Positions 32,944 to 40,897 of a DNA stretch of 51,972 nucleotides are shown here, piece by piece. The position numbers were made by a program, and so were the translations under genes. How positions within the stretch are numbered: the first letter of the stretch is position 1; each line of letters begins with the position of its first letter. The DNA comes from Nitrospirota bacterium (GTDB lineage: Bacteria > Nitrospirota > Thermodesulfovibrionia > Thermodesulfovibrionales > UBA1546): positions 1 to 51,972 of the forward strand of contig JACPZK010000030.1 of NCBI GenBank assembly GCA_016195565.1, written 5' to 3'. The notes under the pieces are model-generated. The model worked only from the letters and a program-made list of their open reading frames with translations, had not been told where the DNA came from and made no database searches.

Positions 32944-33591
32944 GTGAAAGTTAAAGTCGTGACAAGAATACTTGAGGCAAATGAGAGAATCGCAGCGGAA
33001 AACCGCAGGCTTTTTGACGAGGCAAAGGTCTATGTCATTAATCTGATGAGCGCACCCGGCGCAGGCAAGACATCCCTGTTGGAAAAGACCATAAAAGAGC
33101 TGAACGGAAAAATAAAGCCCGCTGTTATAGAAGGAGACATTGCAGGCACAGCTGACGCCGAAAGGATCAGCAGTCTCGGAGTGCCTGTTATACAGATAAA
33201 TACAGGCGGCGCATGTCATCTTGACGCTAACATGATTAACGAGGTTTTGGAATCTCTTCCTCTGAAGGAGACTGACCTGCTTTTTGTTGAAAACGTAGGA
33301 AATCTTGTATGCCCCGCGGAATTCAATATAGGCGAAGATATGAAGGCAATGGTTTTGAGCATAACAGAAGGTGATGACAAGCCGTTAAAATATCCCCTGA
33401 TGTTTCAGGAATCATCAGCCTTGATATTGAATAAGATTGACCTTCTGCCGTATACAAATGCAAGCATGGAGAAAATCAGGAAAGACGCAAGGTCCTTAAA
33501 TCCTTCGCTGAAAATATTTGAGGTTTCATGCAAAACAGGCAAGGGAATCGCGGAATGGGCGGACTGGCTGACAGAGAAAATTAGAAGTTAA
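32944..33591 (+). CDS. hypB: Hydrogenase maturation GTPase HypB
   Basis: 215 residues from a GTG start with a GGGGG site. P-loop SAPGAGKTSLLEKT, switch region EGDIAGTADAERI, the metal-site GGACHLDANMI (Cys and His at the dimer face) and NKIDLLPY. The N-terminal Cys/His-rich nickel-storage extension found in some HypB proteins is absent, so it has only the G-domain metal site. It is seven bases from hypF. Confidence 0.96.
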   Translation: MKVKVVTRILEANERIAAENRRLFDEAKVYVINLMSAPGAGKTSLLEKTIKELNGKIKPAVIEGDIAGTADAERISSLGVPVIQINTGGACHLDANMINEVLESLPLKETDLLFVENVGNLVCPAEFNIGEDMKAMVLSITEGDDKPLKYPLMFQESSALILNKIDLLPYTNASMEKIRKDARSLNPSLKIFEVSCKTGKGIAEWADWLTEKIRS

Positions 33592-33597
33592 GAGTTA

Positions 33598-36096
33598 ATG
33601 GACCGTGTCCTCATCAATATCAAAGGCGTTGTGCAGGGAGTCGGCTTCAGGCCCTTTGTCTATAACCTTGCCAAATCCCTTAACCTGAAAGGCACAGTGA
33701 CCAATACCTCTGACGGCGTGGCAATTGACATAGAAGGCGAAGACATCACGTCATTTATAGGCAGGCTTCCAAAAGAAGCGCCTCCATTATCAGAGATAAA
33801 CAAGATTGATATTTCGCCTATGCCTTTTTACGGGCACAAAGATTTTGAGATAGTAAAAAGCAGAGACAGCGGAAGTTTTACGCTTATATCTTCTGACGTT
33901 TCAATATGCGATGACTGCCTTAAAGAGATGCTTGACAAAAACAATAGGCGTTATCTCTATCCCTTTATAAACTGCATTAACTGCGGGCCGCGTTATACCA
34001 TCACAAATGCTGTGCCTTATGACAGACATAACACCACCATGTCTGTTTTTAAAATGTGCGATGAATGCGAAAGTGAATACAACAACACTTCCGACAGGAG
34101 ATTTCATGCCCAGCCTAATGCATGTTCTAAATGCGGGCCGCATTTAGAATTCAAAATTCAAGATTCAAAGTTCAAAATTTATGAAAAAGAAAATCCTGTC
34201 GAATCAAGTATAAATCTTTTAAAGCAAGGCGGTATCGTTGCAATAAAGGGGCTTGGCGGTTTTCATATTGCATGCGATGCCGCAAACAAAGATGCGGTTG
34301 AAAGATTAAGAGAAAGGAAAAGAAAGAACAACAAGCCTTTTGCGCTTATGGCTCCTGACATAGAAACAATTAAAAAATACTGCGAGGTATCGGAGAAAGA
34401 GCAAGAACTCCTGACCTCCAATAAGAGGCCGATTGTGCTCCTGAAAAAAAAGGATACAGGATTCAGGATACAGGCTGAAGAAAATCATGCATCATGCATC
34501 ATGCATCATGCATCAGTACTTCCTGATTCGATCAGCCCTAATAATCTGTACATCGGCTTCATGCTCCCCTATACGCCATTACATTATCTCTTGTTTTTTT
34601 ATCCAGCGGTTTATAGCTCAATCACCCTCCCCACACCCCTCCCGTCAAGGGAGGGGATATGTCCCTCTCCCCTTGCGGGAGAGGGTAAGGGTGAGGGGAG
34701 AACAAACTTCGATGCCCTTATCATGACCAGCGGCAACATCTCAGAAGAGCCGATCGTTGTCAGCAATGACGAGGCAGCAGCAAAATTCTCCGATATGGTT
34801 GATGCCCTCCTTATCCATAACCGGGACATCTTCATGCGTGTAGATGATTCTGTTGTAAGAAATCATTTTTTAGCTCACAGAGCAAAACCTATCTTCATCC
34901 GCCGTTCAAGGGGCTATGCGCCTGAACCCATATCTCTGGACAATGATGGTCCCGAAGTGCTCGGCTGCGGCGCTGATATAAAAAACACATTTACCCTCAC
35001 AAAAGGAAGCTATGCTATTCCAAGCCATCACATAGGAGATATGGAAAATTACGAGACTGTAAAATTTTTTGAAGAGAGCCTCCGTAATCTAAAAAAAGTT
35101 TACAGGGTGAACCCTGTTGCAATTGGATATGACCTTCATCCTAATTATCTTTCAACAAAGTGGGCGCTGGCTCAACAGTCAGAATTAAACACAAACTCTC
35201 CACTCTCGTTTTACGGCATCCAGCATCACTATGCGCATATTGCATCTGTCATGGCGGAAAAGGGGATAAAGAGAAAGGTCATAGGCGTGGCATTTGACGG
35301 CACCGGTTACGGAACTGACGGTAATCTGTGGGGAAGTGAATTCCTGATTGCCGATACAGACGGCTTTAAGAGGGCGGGACACTTTAAATACATCCCCCTT
35401 CCGGGAGGAGAGACGGCAATCAGAGAGCCGTGGAGAGTTTCGGTCAGCTACATAAGATATATCACAGGAGATGAGGTGATGGATTATCTGGAGTCCATAG
35501 GCTTCATTGAAAAATACGGCAGTGACAGGATAAACGCTATCTTAGGAATCATTGACAACAGAGATTTCTCGCCTCTTTCATCAAGCGCAGGAAGGCTCTT
35601 TGATGCAGTCTCGGCAATACTCGGGATTTGCGACACAAATACCTTTGAAGGCGAGGCAGCAATGGCACTTGAATCTTATACAATAGACGGCATAGACGAA
35701 GACTACCCTGCTGATATCGGATTGAAAGACAGAATTGAAATAGACTTTTGCCTGACTCTGTTCAGGCTGATACAGGATGTGACAAAAGGCATCGGAAAAG
35801 ATATTATCGCCACTAAGTTTCACAACACCATAGTCACCATTATCGCCGGAGTCGTCCAGCGGCTCGGCATGGTTCATAAGCTGCATGATGTAGTTTTAAG
35901 CGGCGGAGTTTTTCAGAACATGTATCTTCTAAAAAATACTATAGACAGGCTGAAATCAATAGGGATGAATGTTTATACTAATGAAAAGGTGCCTGCAAAT
36001 GATGCAGGCATATCGCTGGGGCAGGCATACATAGTGAGGGAAAGGATGAAAAAGTCATCCCGGACTAAAGGAGTTATCATTGAGCTTGGCAGTTGA
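33598..36096 (+). CDS. hypF: Carbamoyltransferase HypF with three in-frame repeat insertions
   Basis: 832 residues, longer than the usual about 750. Domains: acylphosphatase-like (1 to about 90, GVVQGVGFRPFVYNLA), two zinc-finger-like CxxC clusters (about 105-185), YrdC-like (about 205 on, IKGLGGFHIACDA) and Kae1-like carbamoyltransferase (about 540-820, GIQHHYAHIASVMAEKG, GGVFQNMYLL). HypF makes the carbamoyl group that becomes the CN ligands of NiFe. Three repeats are inserted in frame, at nt 34146-34180, 34451-34516 and 34623-34700, all in loops between conserved blocks. The TGA stop lies within the start of hypD (17-base overlap). Confidence 0.95.
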   Translation: MDRVLINIKGVVQGVGFRPFVYNLAKSLNLKGTVTNTSDGVAIDIEGEDITSFIGRLPKEAPPLSEINKIDISPMPFYGHKDFEIVKSRDSGSFTLISSDVSICDDCLKEMLDKNNRRYLYPFINCINCGPRYTITNAVPYDRHNTTMSVFKMCDECESEYNNTSDRRFHAQPNACSKCGPHLEFKIQDSKFKIYEKENPVESSINLLKQGGIVAIKGLGGFHIACDAANKDAVERLRERKRKNNKPFALMAPDIETIKKYCEVSEKEQELLTSNKRPIVLLKKKDTGFRIQAEENHASCIMHHASVLPDSISPNNLYIGFMLPYTPLHYLLFFYPAVYSSITLPTPLPSREGICPSPLAGEGKGEGRTNFDALIMTSGNISEEPIVVSNDEAAAKFSDMVDALLIHNRDIFMRVDDSVVRNHFLAHRAKPIFIRRSRGYAPEPISLDNDGPEVLGCGADIKNTFTLTKGSYAIPSHHIGDMENYETVKFFEESLRNLKKVYRVNPVAIGYDLHPNYLSTKWALAQQSELNTNSPLSFYGIQHHYAHIASVMAEKGIKRKVIGVAFDGTGYGTDGNLWGSEFLIADTDGFKRAGHFKYIPLPGGETAIREPWRVSVSYIRYITGDEVMDYLESIGFIEKYGSDRINAILGIIDNRDFSPLSSSAGRLFDAVSAILGICDTNTFEGEAAMALESYTIDGIDEDYPADIGLKDRIEIDFCLTLFRLIQDVTKGIGKDIIATKFHNTIVTIIAGVVQRLGMVHKLHDVVLSGGVFQNMYLLKNTIDRLKSIGMNVYTNEKVPANDAGISLGQAYIVRERMKKSSRTKGVIIELGS
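34146..34180. repeat. In-frame TTCAAAATTCAAGATTC repeat in hypF
   Basis: Tandem TTCAAAATTCAAGATTCAAAG units, translated as FKIQDSKFKI, between the zinc-finger region and the YrdC domain. Confidence 0.85.
34451..34516. repeat. In-frame GGATACAGGATTC and ATGCATC tandem repeats in hypF
   Basis: GGATACAGG / ATTCAGGATACAGG units followed by four ATGCATC units, translated as GFRIQAEE and NHASCIMHHAS. These are the same two repeat types found side by side in the uracil-DNA glycosylase gene (5886-5957). Confidence 0.9.
34623..34700. repeat. In-frame CCCTCxCCC hairpin repeat in hypF
   Basis: About 78 bp with ends CACCCTCCCC / GGGGTGAGGGGAG-type and inner CCCTCTCCCC...GGGAGAGGG stems, translated as PLPSREGICPSPLAGEGKGEG. 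This peptide is well known from a widespread palindromic repeat. It sits in the YrdC domain. Confidence 0.92.
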
Positions 36097-37150
36097 GACG
36101 TTAAAAAATCTTTTAAAGCAAATCGGAAAACCGGTAAGGCTGATGGAAGTCTGCGGCACCCATACAGTTGCTATATTCAGGCAGGGCGTCAGGGAACTGC
36201 TGCCTGAGGGGTTAAGCCTTATAAGCGGTCCCGGCTGCCCTGTGTGCGTCACAGCAGTTGAGGATATTGAGAAGGCAATGGAAATCTCAGGAAAAAAAAA
36301 TGTTATATTCACGACTTTCGGCGACATGATGCGCGTGCCCGGCATCAAGAAAAATCTCTCTGAAATTAAGGCGGAAGGCGCTGACATAAGGGTTCTATAT
36401 TCTCCGATAGACGCTCTCAAGATTGCAGCTGAAAATAAAGACAAAAAAGTCGTATTTTTTGCAACAGGTTTTGAGACAACATCTCCCTCTGTAGCTGCCA
36501 CGCTCTTTGAGGCGGAAAAAAGAGGAATCAGCAACTTCTACATATATTCTGTTCACAAGCTTGTCCCCCCTGCTCTGGACGCACTGCTGAGTTCAGGCGA
36601 AATAAAAATTGACGGGTTTATTATGCCCGGGCATGTCAGCACTATCATTGGAACCGGACCGTATGAGTTTATATCTGAAAAATACAGAAAGCCGTCAGTG
36701 ATAACAGGCTTTGAGGCAGGAGACATACTTCAGGGAATAAACATGCTTCTTGAACAGATTGCATCCAACAGGGCAGATGTTGAAATACAATATAAAAAGG
36801 TTGTGAGGGAAGAAGGGAATCCCAAGGCAGTTGCGCTCATTAATGAGTATTTTGAACCGTGCGATGCATACTGGAGAGGTATAGGGACAATACCATTGAG
36901 CGGTCTTAAACTCAGAGAAAAATACAGGCACAGAGACATAAACTCAGTGATTAAGATTGAAACCTTATTTATCTCAGGCCCTCAGGAACCGAAGGGATGC
37001 TCATGCGGAGAGATACTTAAAGGCCTGCAAACACCTGACGAATGTCCGCTGTTTGCAGGCGTATGCACACCTGAAAACCCTGTCGGAGCGTGCATGGTAA
37101 GCACAGAAGGAAGCTGCGCCGCATATTACAAATACAGAGGTCATAAATGA
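36080..37150 (+). CDS. hypD: Hydrogenase maturation protein HypD
   Basis: 356 residues. HypD holds a [4Fe-4S] cluster and, with HypC and HypE, assembles the Fe(CN)2CO group. Motifs: EVCGTHTVAIFRQGV, GPGCPVCVTAVED, TTFGDMMRVPG, FFATGFETTSPS and the C-terminal cluster cysteines (CSCGEI, CPLFAGVCTPENPVGACMVS). The start is taken as the TTG at 36080: AAAGGAG lies seven bases before it and the overlap with hypF is 17 bases. hypC, which usually sits between hypF and hypD, is absent. Confidence 0.95.
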   Translation: MSLAVETLKNLLKQIGKPVRLMEVCGTHTVAIFRQGVRELLPEGLSLISGPGCPVCVTAVEDIEKAMEISGKKNVIFTTFGDMMRVPGIKKNLSEIKAEGADIRVLYSPIDALKIAAENKDKKVVFFATGFETTSPSVAATLFEAEKRGISNFYIYSVHKLVPPALDALLSSGEIKIDGFIMPGHVSTIIGTGPYEFISEKYRKPSVITGFEAGDILQGINMLLEQIASNRADVEIQYKKVVREEGNPKAVALINEYFEPCDAYWRGIGTIPLSGLKLREKYRHRDINSVIKIETLFISGPQEPKGCSCGEILKGLQTPDECPLFAGVCTPENPVGACMVSTEGSCAAYYKYRGHK

Positions 37151-37151
37151 T

Positions 37152-37335
37152 AGTAAGCAGGACTGCCTTTCGCTTGCTGCGATATTTTTCGACAGCTCTA
37201 AGCTCACTCCGCTACATCCTCGAAACTCGTTCCGAAGGCATTCGGAACTCAGACAGTCGAGGCTGTGGCCGCTTCATTTCACTAAGAACTGTTACCGAAA
37301 AATCTCTGATGCCGCTCAAACCAATCCTGCTCACT
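37152..37335 (+). repeat. Long-hairpin intergenic element, copy C
   Basis: 184 bp, directly after the hypD stop and 23 bases before the hypE GTG. The ends AGTAAGCAGGACTG / CAATCCTGCTCACT are inverted with a few mismatches. The middle stem ACATCCTCGA/TCGAGGCTGT is kept. The tip has changed to GTTCCGAA-GGCA-TTCGGAAC, a longer hairpin that still pairs. Same orientation relative to transcription as copies A, B and D. Confidence 0.92.
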
Positions 37336-37357
37336 TTAGATTTTGTGGGAGGATTCA

Positions 37358-38446
37358 GTGGATAAAATCCTTCTTGCGCATGGAAGCGGCGGAACTGCAA
37401 TGCATAAGCTGATAAGGGAGTATTTTGTCCCAGAATTTGAGATGAAAAGCCTCGGAGACGCTGCGATTGTAGATTTGTCCCAAATTGCAGAAGATGTCAT
37501 TGCGAGGAGCGAAGCGACGTGGCAATCTAATACTCATGGGATTGCTTCGCCTTCGGCTCGCAATGACAAAAGAAACAGACTCAAGCTTGCCTTTACAACC
37601 GACTCTTATGTTGTCTCTCCTGTTTTTTTCCCGGGAGGAAATATCGGAGAACTTGCGGTTTACGGCACGGTTAATGACCTCTCGATGGTCGGCGCAAAAC
37701 CTCTTTGCATGAGCGCAGGATTAATACTTGAAGAGGGATTTTTAATGAAGGACCTGAAAAAGATTTTAGCGTCAATGGCGGACGCGGCTAAAAGATCAGG
37801 GGTAAAGATTATTGCAGGCGACACAAAGGTTGTCAACAGAGGAAAGGGAGACGGAATATTCATAAATACATCCGGCATCGGAATTCTTGACGACGGAGTA
37901 AATATCTCACCCTCAAATATAAAATCAGGGGATAAAATCATCGTAAGCGGAACAATCGGCAATCACGGAGTTGCTGTCATGGCTGAAAGAAACGGGCTGA
38001 GCTTCAATCCTCCTGTCTTGAGCGACACAGCGCCGCTGAATAAGATGGTGGAGGAGATTATCGGATACGGCGGCGTACATGCAATGAGAGACCCTACGAG
38101 GGGAGGACTGGCTACGACACTCAAGGAAATGGCTCTGGAATCAGGACTATGTTTTAATATAAGAGAAGCGTCAATCCCTGTTCCGGACGGAGTGAGAGGC
38201 GCATCTGAACTTTTAGGCATTGACCCTCTTTACATTGCAAACGAAGGTATTTTAATAGCTGTTGTCAAAAGAGATGCCGCTGAAAGCCTGCTTGCGATAC
38301 TGAGGAAAAACCCTTTGGGAAAAGATGCTAATATTATCGGCGAAGTCTCTGAATCGCCCGAAGGCAAGGTCCTGCTGAAAACAAGAATCGGCGGAACACG
38401 CGTAATAGATATGCTTTCAGGCGAACAGCTTCCGAGGATATGCTGA
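37358..38446 (+). CDS. hypE: Hydrogenase maturation protein HypE
   Basis: 362 residues from the GTG at 37358, which has GGGAGG five bases upstream. It belongs to the PurM/AIR-synthase fold. HypE dehydrates the carbamoyl group on its C-terminal Cys to a thiocyanate; the required terminal PRIC is present. Other motifs: HGSGGTAMHKL, FTTDSYVVSPVFFPGGNIGELAVYGTVNDLSMVGA, IIAGDTKVV, MRDPTRGGLATTLKEM. About 26 residues near position 46 (IARSEATWQSN ... SARNDK) are an in-frame palindromic repeat inserted before the FTTDSYV block. A patatin gene begins two bases after the stop. Confidence 0.95.
   Translation: MDKILLAHGSGGTAMHKLIREYFVPEFEMKSLGDAAIVDLSQIAEDVIARSEATWQSNTHGIASPSARNDKRNRLKLAFTTDSYVVSPVFFPGGNIGELAVYGTVNDLSMVGAKPLCMSAGLILEEGFLMKDLKKILASMADAAKRSGVKIIAGDTKVVNRGKGDGIFINTSGIGILDDGVNISPSNIKSGDKIIVSGTIGNHGVAVMAERNGLSFNPPVLSDTAPLNKMVEEIIGYGGVHAMRDPTRGGLATTLKEMALESGLCFNIREASIPVPDGVRGASELLGIDPLYIANEGILIAVVKRDAAESLLAILRKNPLGKDANIIGEVSESPEGKVLLKTRIGGTRVIDMLSGEQLPRIC
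37495..37568. repeat. In-frame TGTCATTGCGAG...CTCGCAATGACA palindrome in hypE
   Basis: 74 bp with ends TGTCATTGCGAG / CTCGCAATGACA and inner GGAGCGAAGCGA / TCGCCTTCGGCT arms. Same family as the double copy at 5158-5300. Here it is read through in frame. Confidence 0.93.
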
Positions 38447-38447
38447 G

Positions 38448-39329
38448 ATGATTAATGCATCAAGATTTTTAATCTGTCTTTTTGTCATTGTCTTTATATT
38501 CTCATGCGCTCCAAAAGAAGAAGTTAAACCTCCTCTGCCTCCCGCAAAAATTGCGGTGGTCCTTGGCGCAGGAGCATCAAGGGGATTTGCGCATATCGGA
38601 GTTCTCAAGGTGCTTGAATCAAACAAGATTCCCGTACACATGATAATCGGCACAAGCGCGGGGAGTTTCGTCGGTTCGCTTTATGCCTATGGATATAATG
38701 CATTTGAACTCCAGAAACTCTCATTCTCCATAGAAAAAGGCGATGTCGCTGACCTGATGATACCTGACAACGGATTTATAAAAGGAGAAAAACTTGAGGC
38801 GTACATAAACCGCATTTTAAAAAACACACCGCTGGAAAAGCTGAAAATCCCTTTTTATGCTGTTGCAACTGATATTCAAAGCGGAAAAGAGGTCGTGTTC
38901 GGAACAGGCAATACAGGCACTGCTGTAAGGGCCAGCTGTTCAATCCCCGGCATATTCAGGCCCGTAAATATTTCAGGAAAAGTATATGTTGACGGCGGCG
39001 TTGTCAGTCCGGTTGCAGTTGACGCAGCAAAGAGGCTCGGCGCTGACATAGTTATTGCAGTGGATATAGCAGGCGATATTGATTCATCACGGCCTGAAGG
39101 GACTATTGAAACCATCCTGCAGTCAATAACAATAATGTACTCCAAACTCGCAGCCATACAGCTTTCAAAGGCGGATGTTGTGATAAAGCCAAAGGTCGGC
39201 TATATCGGAAGCGCTGACTTTTCAAAAAGGCACGAAGCTGTCCTTGAAGGAGAAAAAGCCGCAATTGAGGCTTTGCCGAAGATACAGGAAATAGTAAATA
39301 AGTTAAGATTGGAAGGAAGGCTGAATTAG
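38448..39329 (+). CDS. Patatin-like phospholipase lipoprotein
   Basis: 293 residues. Lipoprotein signal with lipobox near VFIFSCAP. Patatin fold: oxyanion-hole GAGASRGFAHIG, nucleophile Ser in GTSAG (about 69), and the catalytic Asp in VDGGVVSPV (about 183). It should hydrolyse lipid acyl esters at the outer membrane or periplasmic face. It starts two bases after hypE, so it is co-transcribed, but no functional link to hydrogenase maturation is known. Confidence 0.94.
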   Translation: MINASRFLICLFVIVFIFSCAPKEEVKPPLPPAKIAVVLGAGASRGFAHIGVLKVLESNKIPVHMIIGTSAGSFVGSLYAYGYNAFELQKLSFSIEKGDVADLMIPDNGFIKGEKLEAYINRILKNTPLEKLKIPFYAVATDIQSGKEVVFGTGNTGTAVRASCSIPGIFRPVNISGKVYVDGGVVSPVAVDAAKRLGADIVIAVDIAGDIDSSRPEGTIETILQSITIMYSKLAAIQLSKADVVIKPKVGYIGSADFSKRHEAVLEGEKAAIEALPKIQEIVNKLRLEGRLN

Positions 39330-39339
39330 TCGTTATCCC

Positions 39340-39529
39340 AACCACTCTTGCAACTCCTGAAGGGATACCAAAATCGTTGGCAGCAAATAGTGGATATTTA
39401 CTAACTTCTTCCTTTGGTTTTTGAATTAAGAACGGCTCAGGGAAAGCGGGTTTTTTGAAAAATAAAAAAAGCTCCAATGCCGACGGCAAGGATTACAGTC
39501 ACAATGATTGGAATGATTAGTTTGTTCAT
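39340..39529 (-). pseudogene. Truncated and frameshifted secreted-protein remnant
   Basis: Starts MNKLIIPIIVTVILAVGIGAFF, a signal peptide like those of the next two genes (MNKFIIQILVIAIAGFFILQTPAFSEP). After a run of six A (CAAAAAACC) the frame shifts: with one A fewer it reads FFIFQKPAFPEPFLIQKPKEE, parallel to the neighbour's FFILQTPAFSEP. It then runs without a stop into the patatin gene's 3' end. A decayed third member of the secreted-protein block. Confidence 0.65.
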
Positions 39530-39584
39530 ATTATTTTAATCTTCTCTTTTTTTAATATTTTTAGTTTCAAAACCAACTGTTATT

Positions 39585-40895
39585 TTATTTTTTATCAAAA
39601 ATATAAATCTCTGATTTCTTATCACCCTCTTTCTCATTGGCGGCGTAAATCCTGCCAGAAGTTACTTCAAGAGACGGTCTCAAAGAACCGCGAGTTATAG
39701 TTCTGTATTTTTCAGTTAAAACCACTTTCCAACTCTTATCATAAATTTTAATAACGGAAGAAAATTCTTTGCCAAAAATTACCTGATTATAGGTTATATA
39801 AAAGTATTTGTCGTCCACTTTTAATCCTGTAACGTATCCCTCAGTATAGCCGGATTCCGAAGCAATAAGCTTTGATTCTTTAACATTCCAGTTTTTATCC
39901 AGCTTAACCATCAAAATATCCGCCGGGGCTGACAACGGCGCAGATTCATTTATAGCTGAACCGGTGCTTGTCGGCAATACGATGTAATAATATCCATTAT
40001 CATAAATAATGCTTGATTGCCGGGCTCCGCCGTCAGCGTAAGCCGACAAGTCCAAACCAAATTCAGTTATTTTATTAAGGTTATTGTCAAATTTATATAG
40101 TCTGTATTTTGTTTCTCCGCTTTGGGAATAACTTGATTTATATCTTGTCATCACATAAATATTGCTTCCTTCAATCATTGGAGCCGGGTCGTCCAGTTTT
40201 TCATCGCCATTTTGGGCGAGCCTGAACATTACACTCTGAACAATCGGTCCCTGAGAAACAACCTTTTCAAAATTATCATCCAATTTATATTTCTCGCCAA
40301 AAAGATAACTTTTGTCGCTGGTGGCCATTTCATAAAAGGCATAAAGATATGTTCCGTCAGACACAATCCGAATATCCGTAGGATTGCCGTAAGCAGATGT
40401 TTTGGAAACTAAAGTTTTGGAAACAATTTCTTTAGTTAAATCGTTATCATAAATTTTCACTTTAAATGAATTGCCATTCATTGATGACTCAAGATAAACG
40501 ACAAAAACCCTGTTATCGGTTGCAACAATCTCCGGCCTTGCGATGCCTGAAATTTCAATTTTTTTGACAAGTGATATGGAAGAAATTTCTTTCGCCTGCG
40601 TTGTAGTTGGAGTTGGCGATTCTGTTGCTGTGGTAGTTGGCGTTTTAGTTGGCTGTTCAGATATTGCGGCTTTCACTTTCTTGATGTCTTTTATGTTGCT
40701 TCTGTCAATCTCTATCTCTCCGCCTTCCCTATAGAACTTTATCTTGCCATTTGACTCTTTATAGTTATCCACAACAAACTCCCTGCCGTTTTTGAGGATG
40801 ATTTTATAATCAGCGAAGGCAGAAGTAGAAAACAGGATAGATACAGAAAACAGAAGTAGAATCGACAGGGTTTTATTAATGCTTAGTTTGTTCAT
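39585..40895 (-). CDS. Secreted protein with possible beta-propeller
   Basis: 436 residues. Signal peptide (MNKLSINKTLSILLLFSVSILFSTSAFA), a small domain (DYKIILKNGREFVVDNYKESNGKIKFYREGG) of the type seen in envelope proteins of deltaproteobacteria, a Thr/Pro linker, then about 330 residues of repeated strands (FVVYLESSMNG, LYAFYEMATSDK, IYVMTRYKSS, YYIVLPTSTGS, YFITYNQVIFG) that look like propeller blades. No catalytic motif recognised. It and the gene at 40898 share the N-terminal style and linker and are less GC-rich than their neighbours, suggesting a transferred block. Confidence 0.75.
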   Translation of the reverse strand: MNKLSINKTLSILLLFSVSILFSTSAFADYKIILKNGREFVVDNYKESNGKIKFYREGGEIEIDRSNIKDIKKVKAAISEQPTKTPTTTATESPTPTTTQAKEISSISLVKKIEISGIARPEIVATDNRVFVVYLESSMNGNSFKVKIYDNDLTKEIVSKTLVSKTSAYGNPTDIRIVSDGTYLYAFYEMATSDKSYLFGEKYKLDDNFEKVVSQGPIVQSVMFRLAQNGDEKLDDPAPMIEGSNIYVMTRYKSSYSQSGETKYRLYKFDNNLNKITEFGLDLSAYADGGARQSSIIYDNGYYYIVLPTSTGSAINESAPLSAPADILMVKLDKNWNVKESKLIASESGYTEGYVTGLKVDDKYFYITYNQVIFGKEFSSVIKIYDKSWKVVLTEKYRTITRGSLRPSLEVTSGRIYAANEKEGDKKSEIYIFDKK

Positions 40896-40897
40896 AA

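Noticed and set aside
36055-36534. Antisense frame of 159 codons opposite hypD (and 47925-48491 opposite the phosphohexomutase gene)
   Set aside because: Long antisense frames are expected in these genes; the plus-strand proteins have all family motifs and the antisense ones have none.
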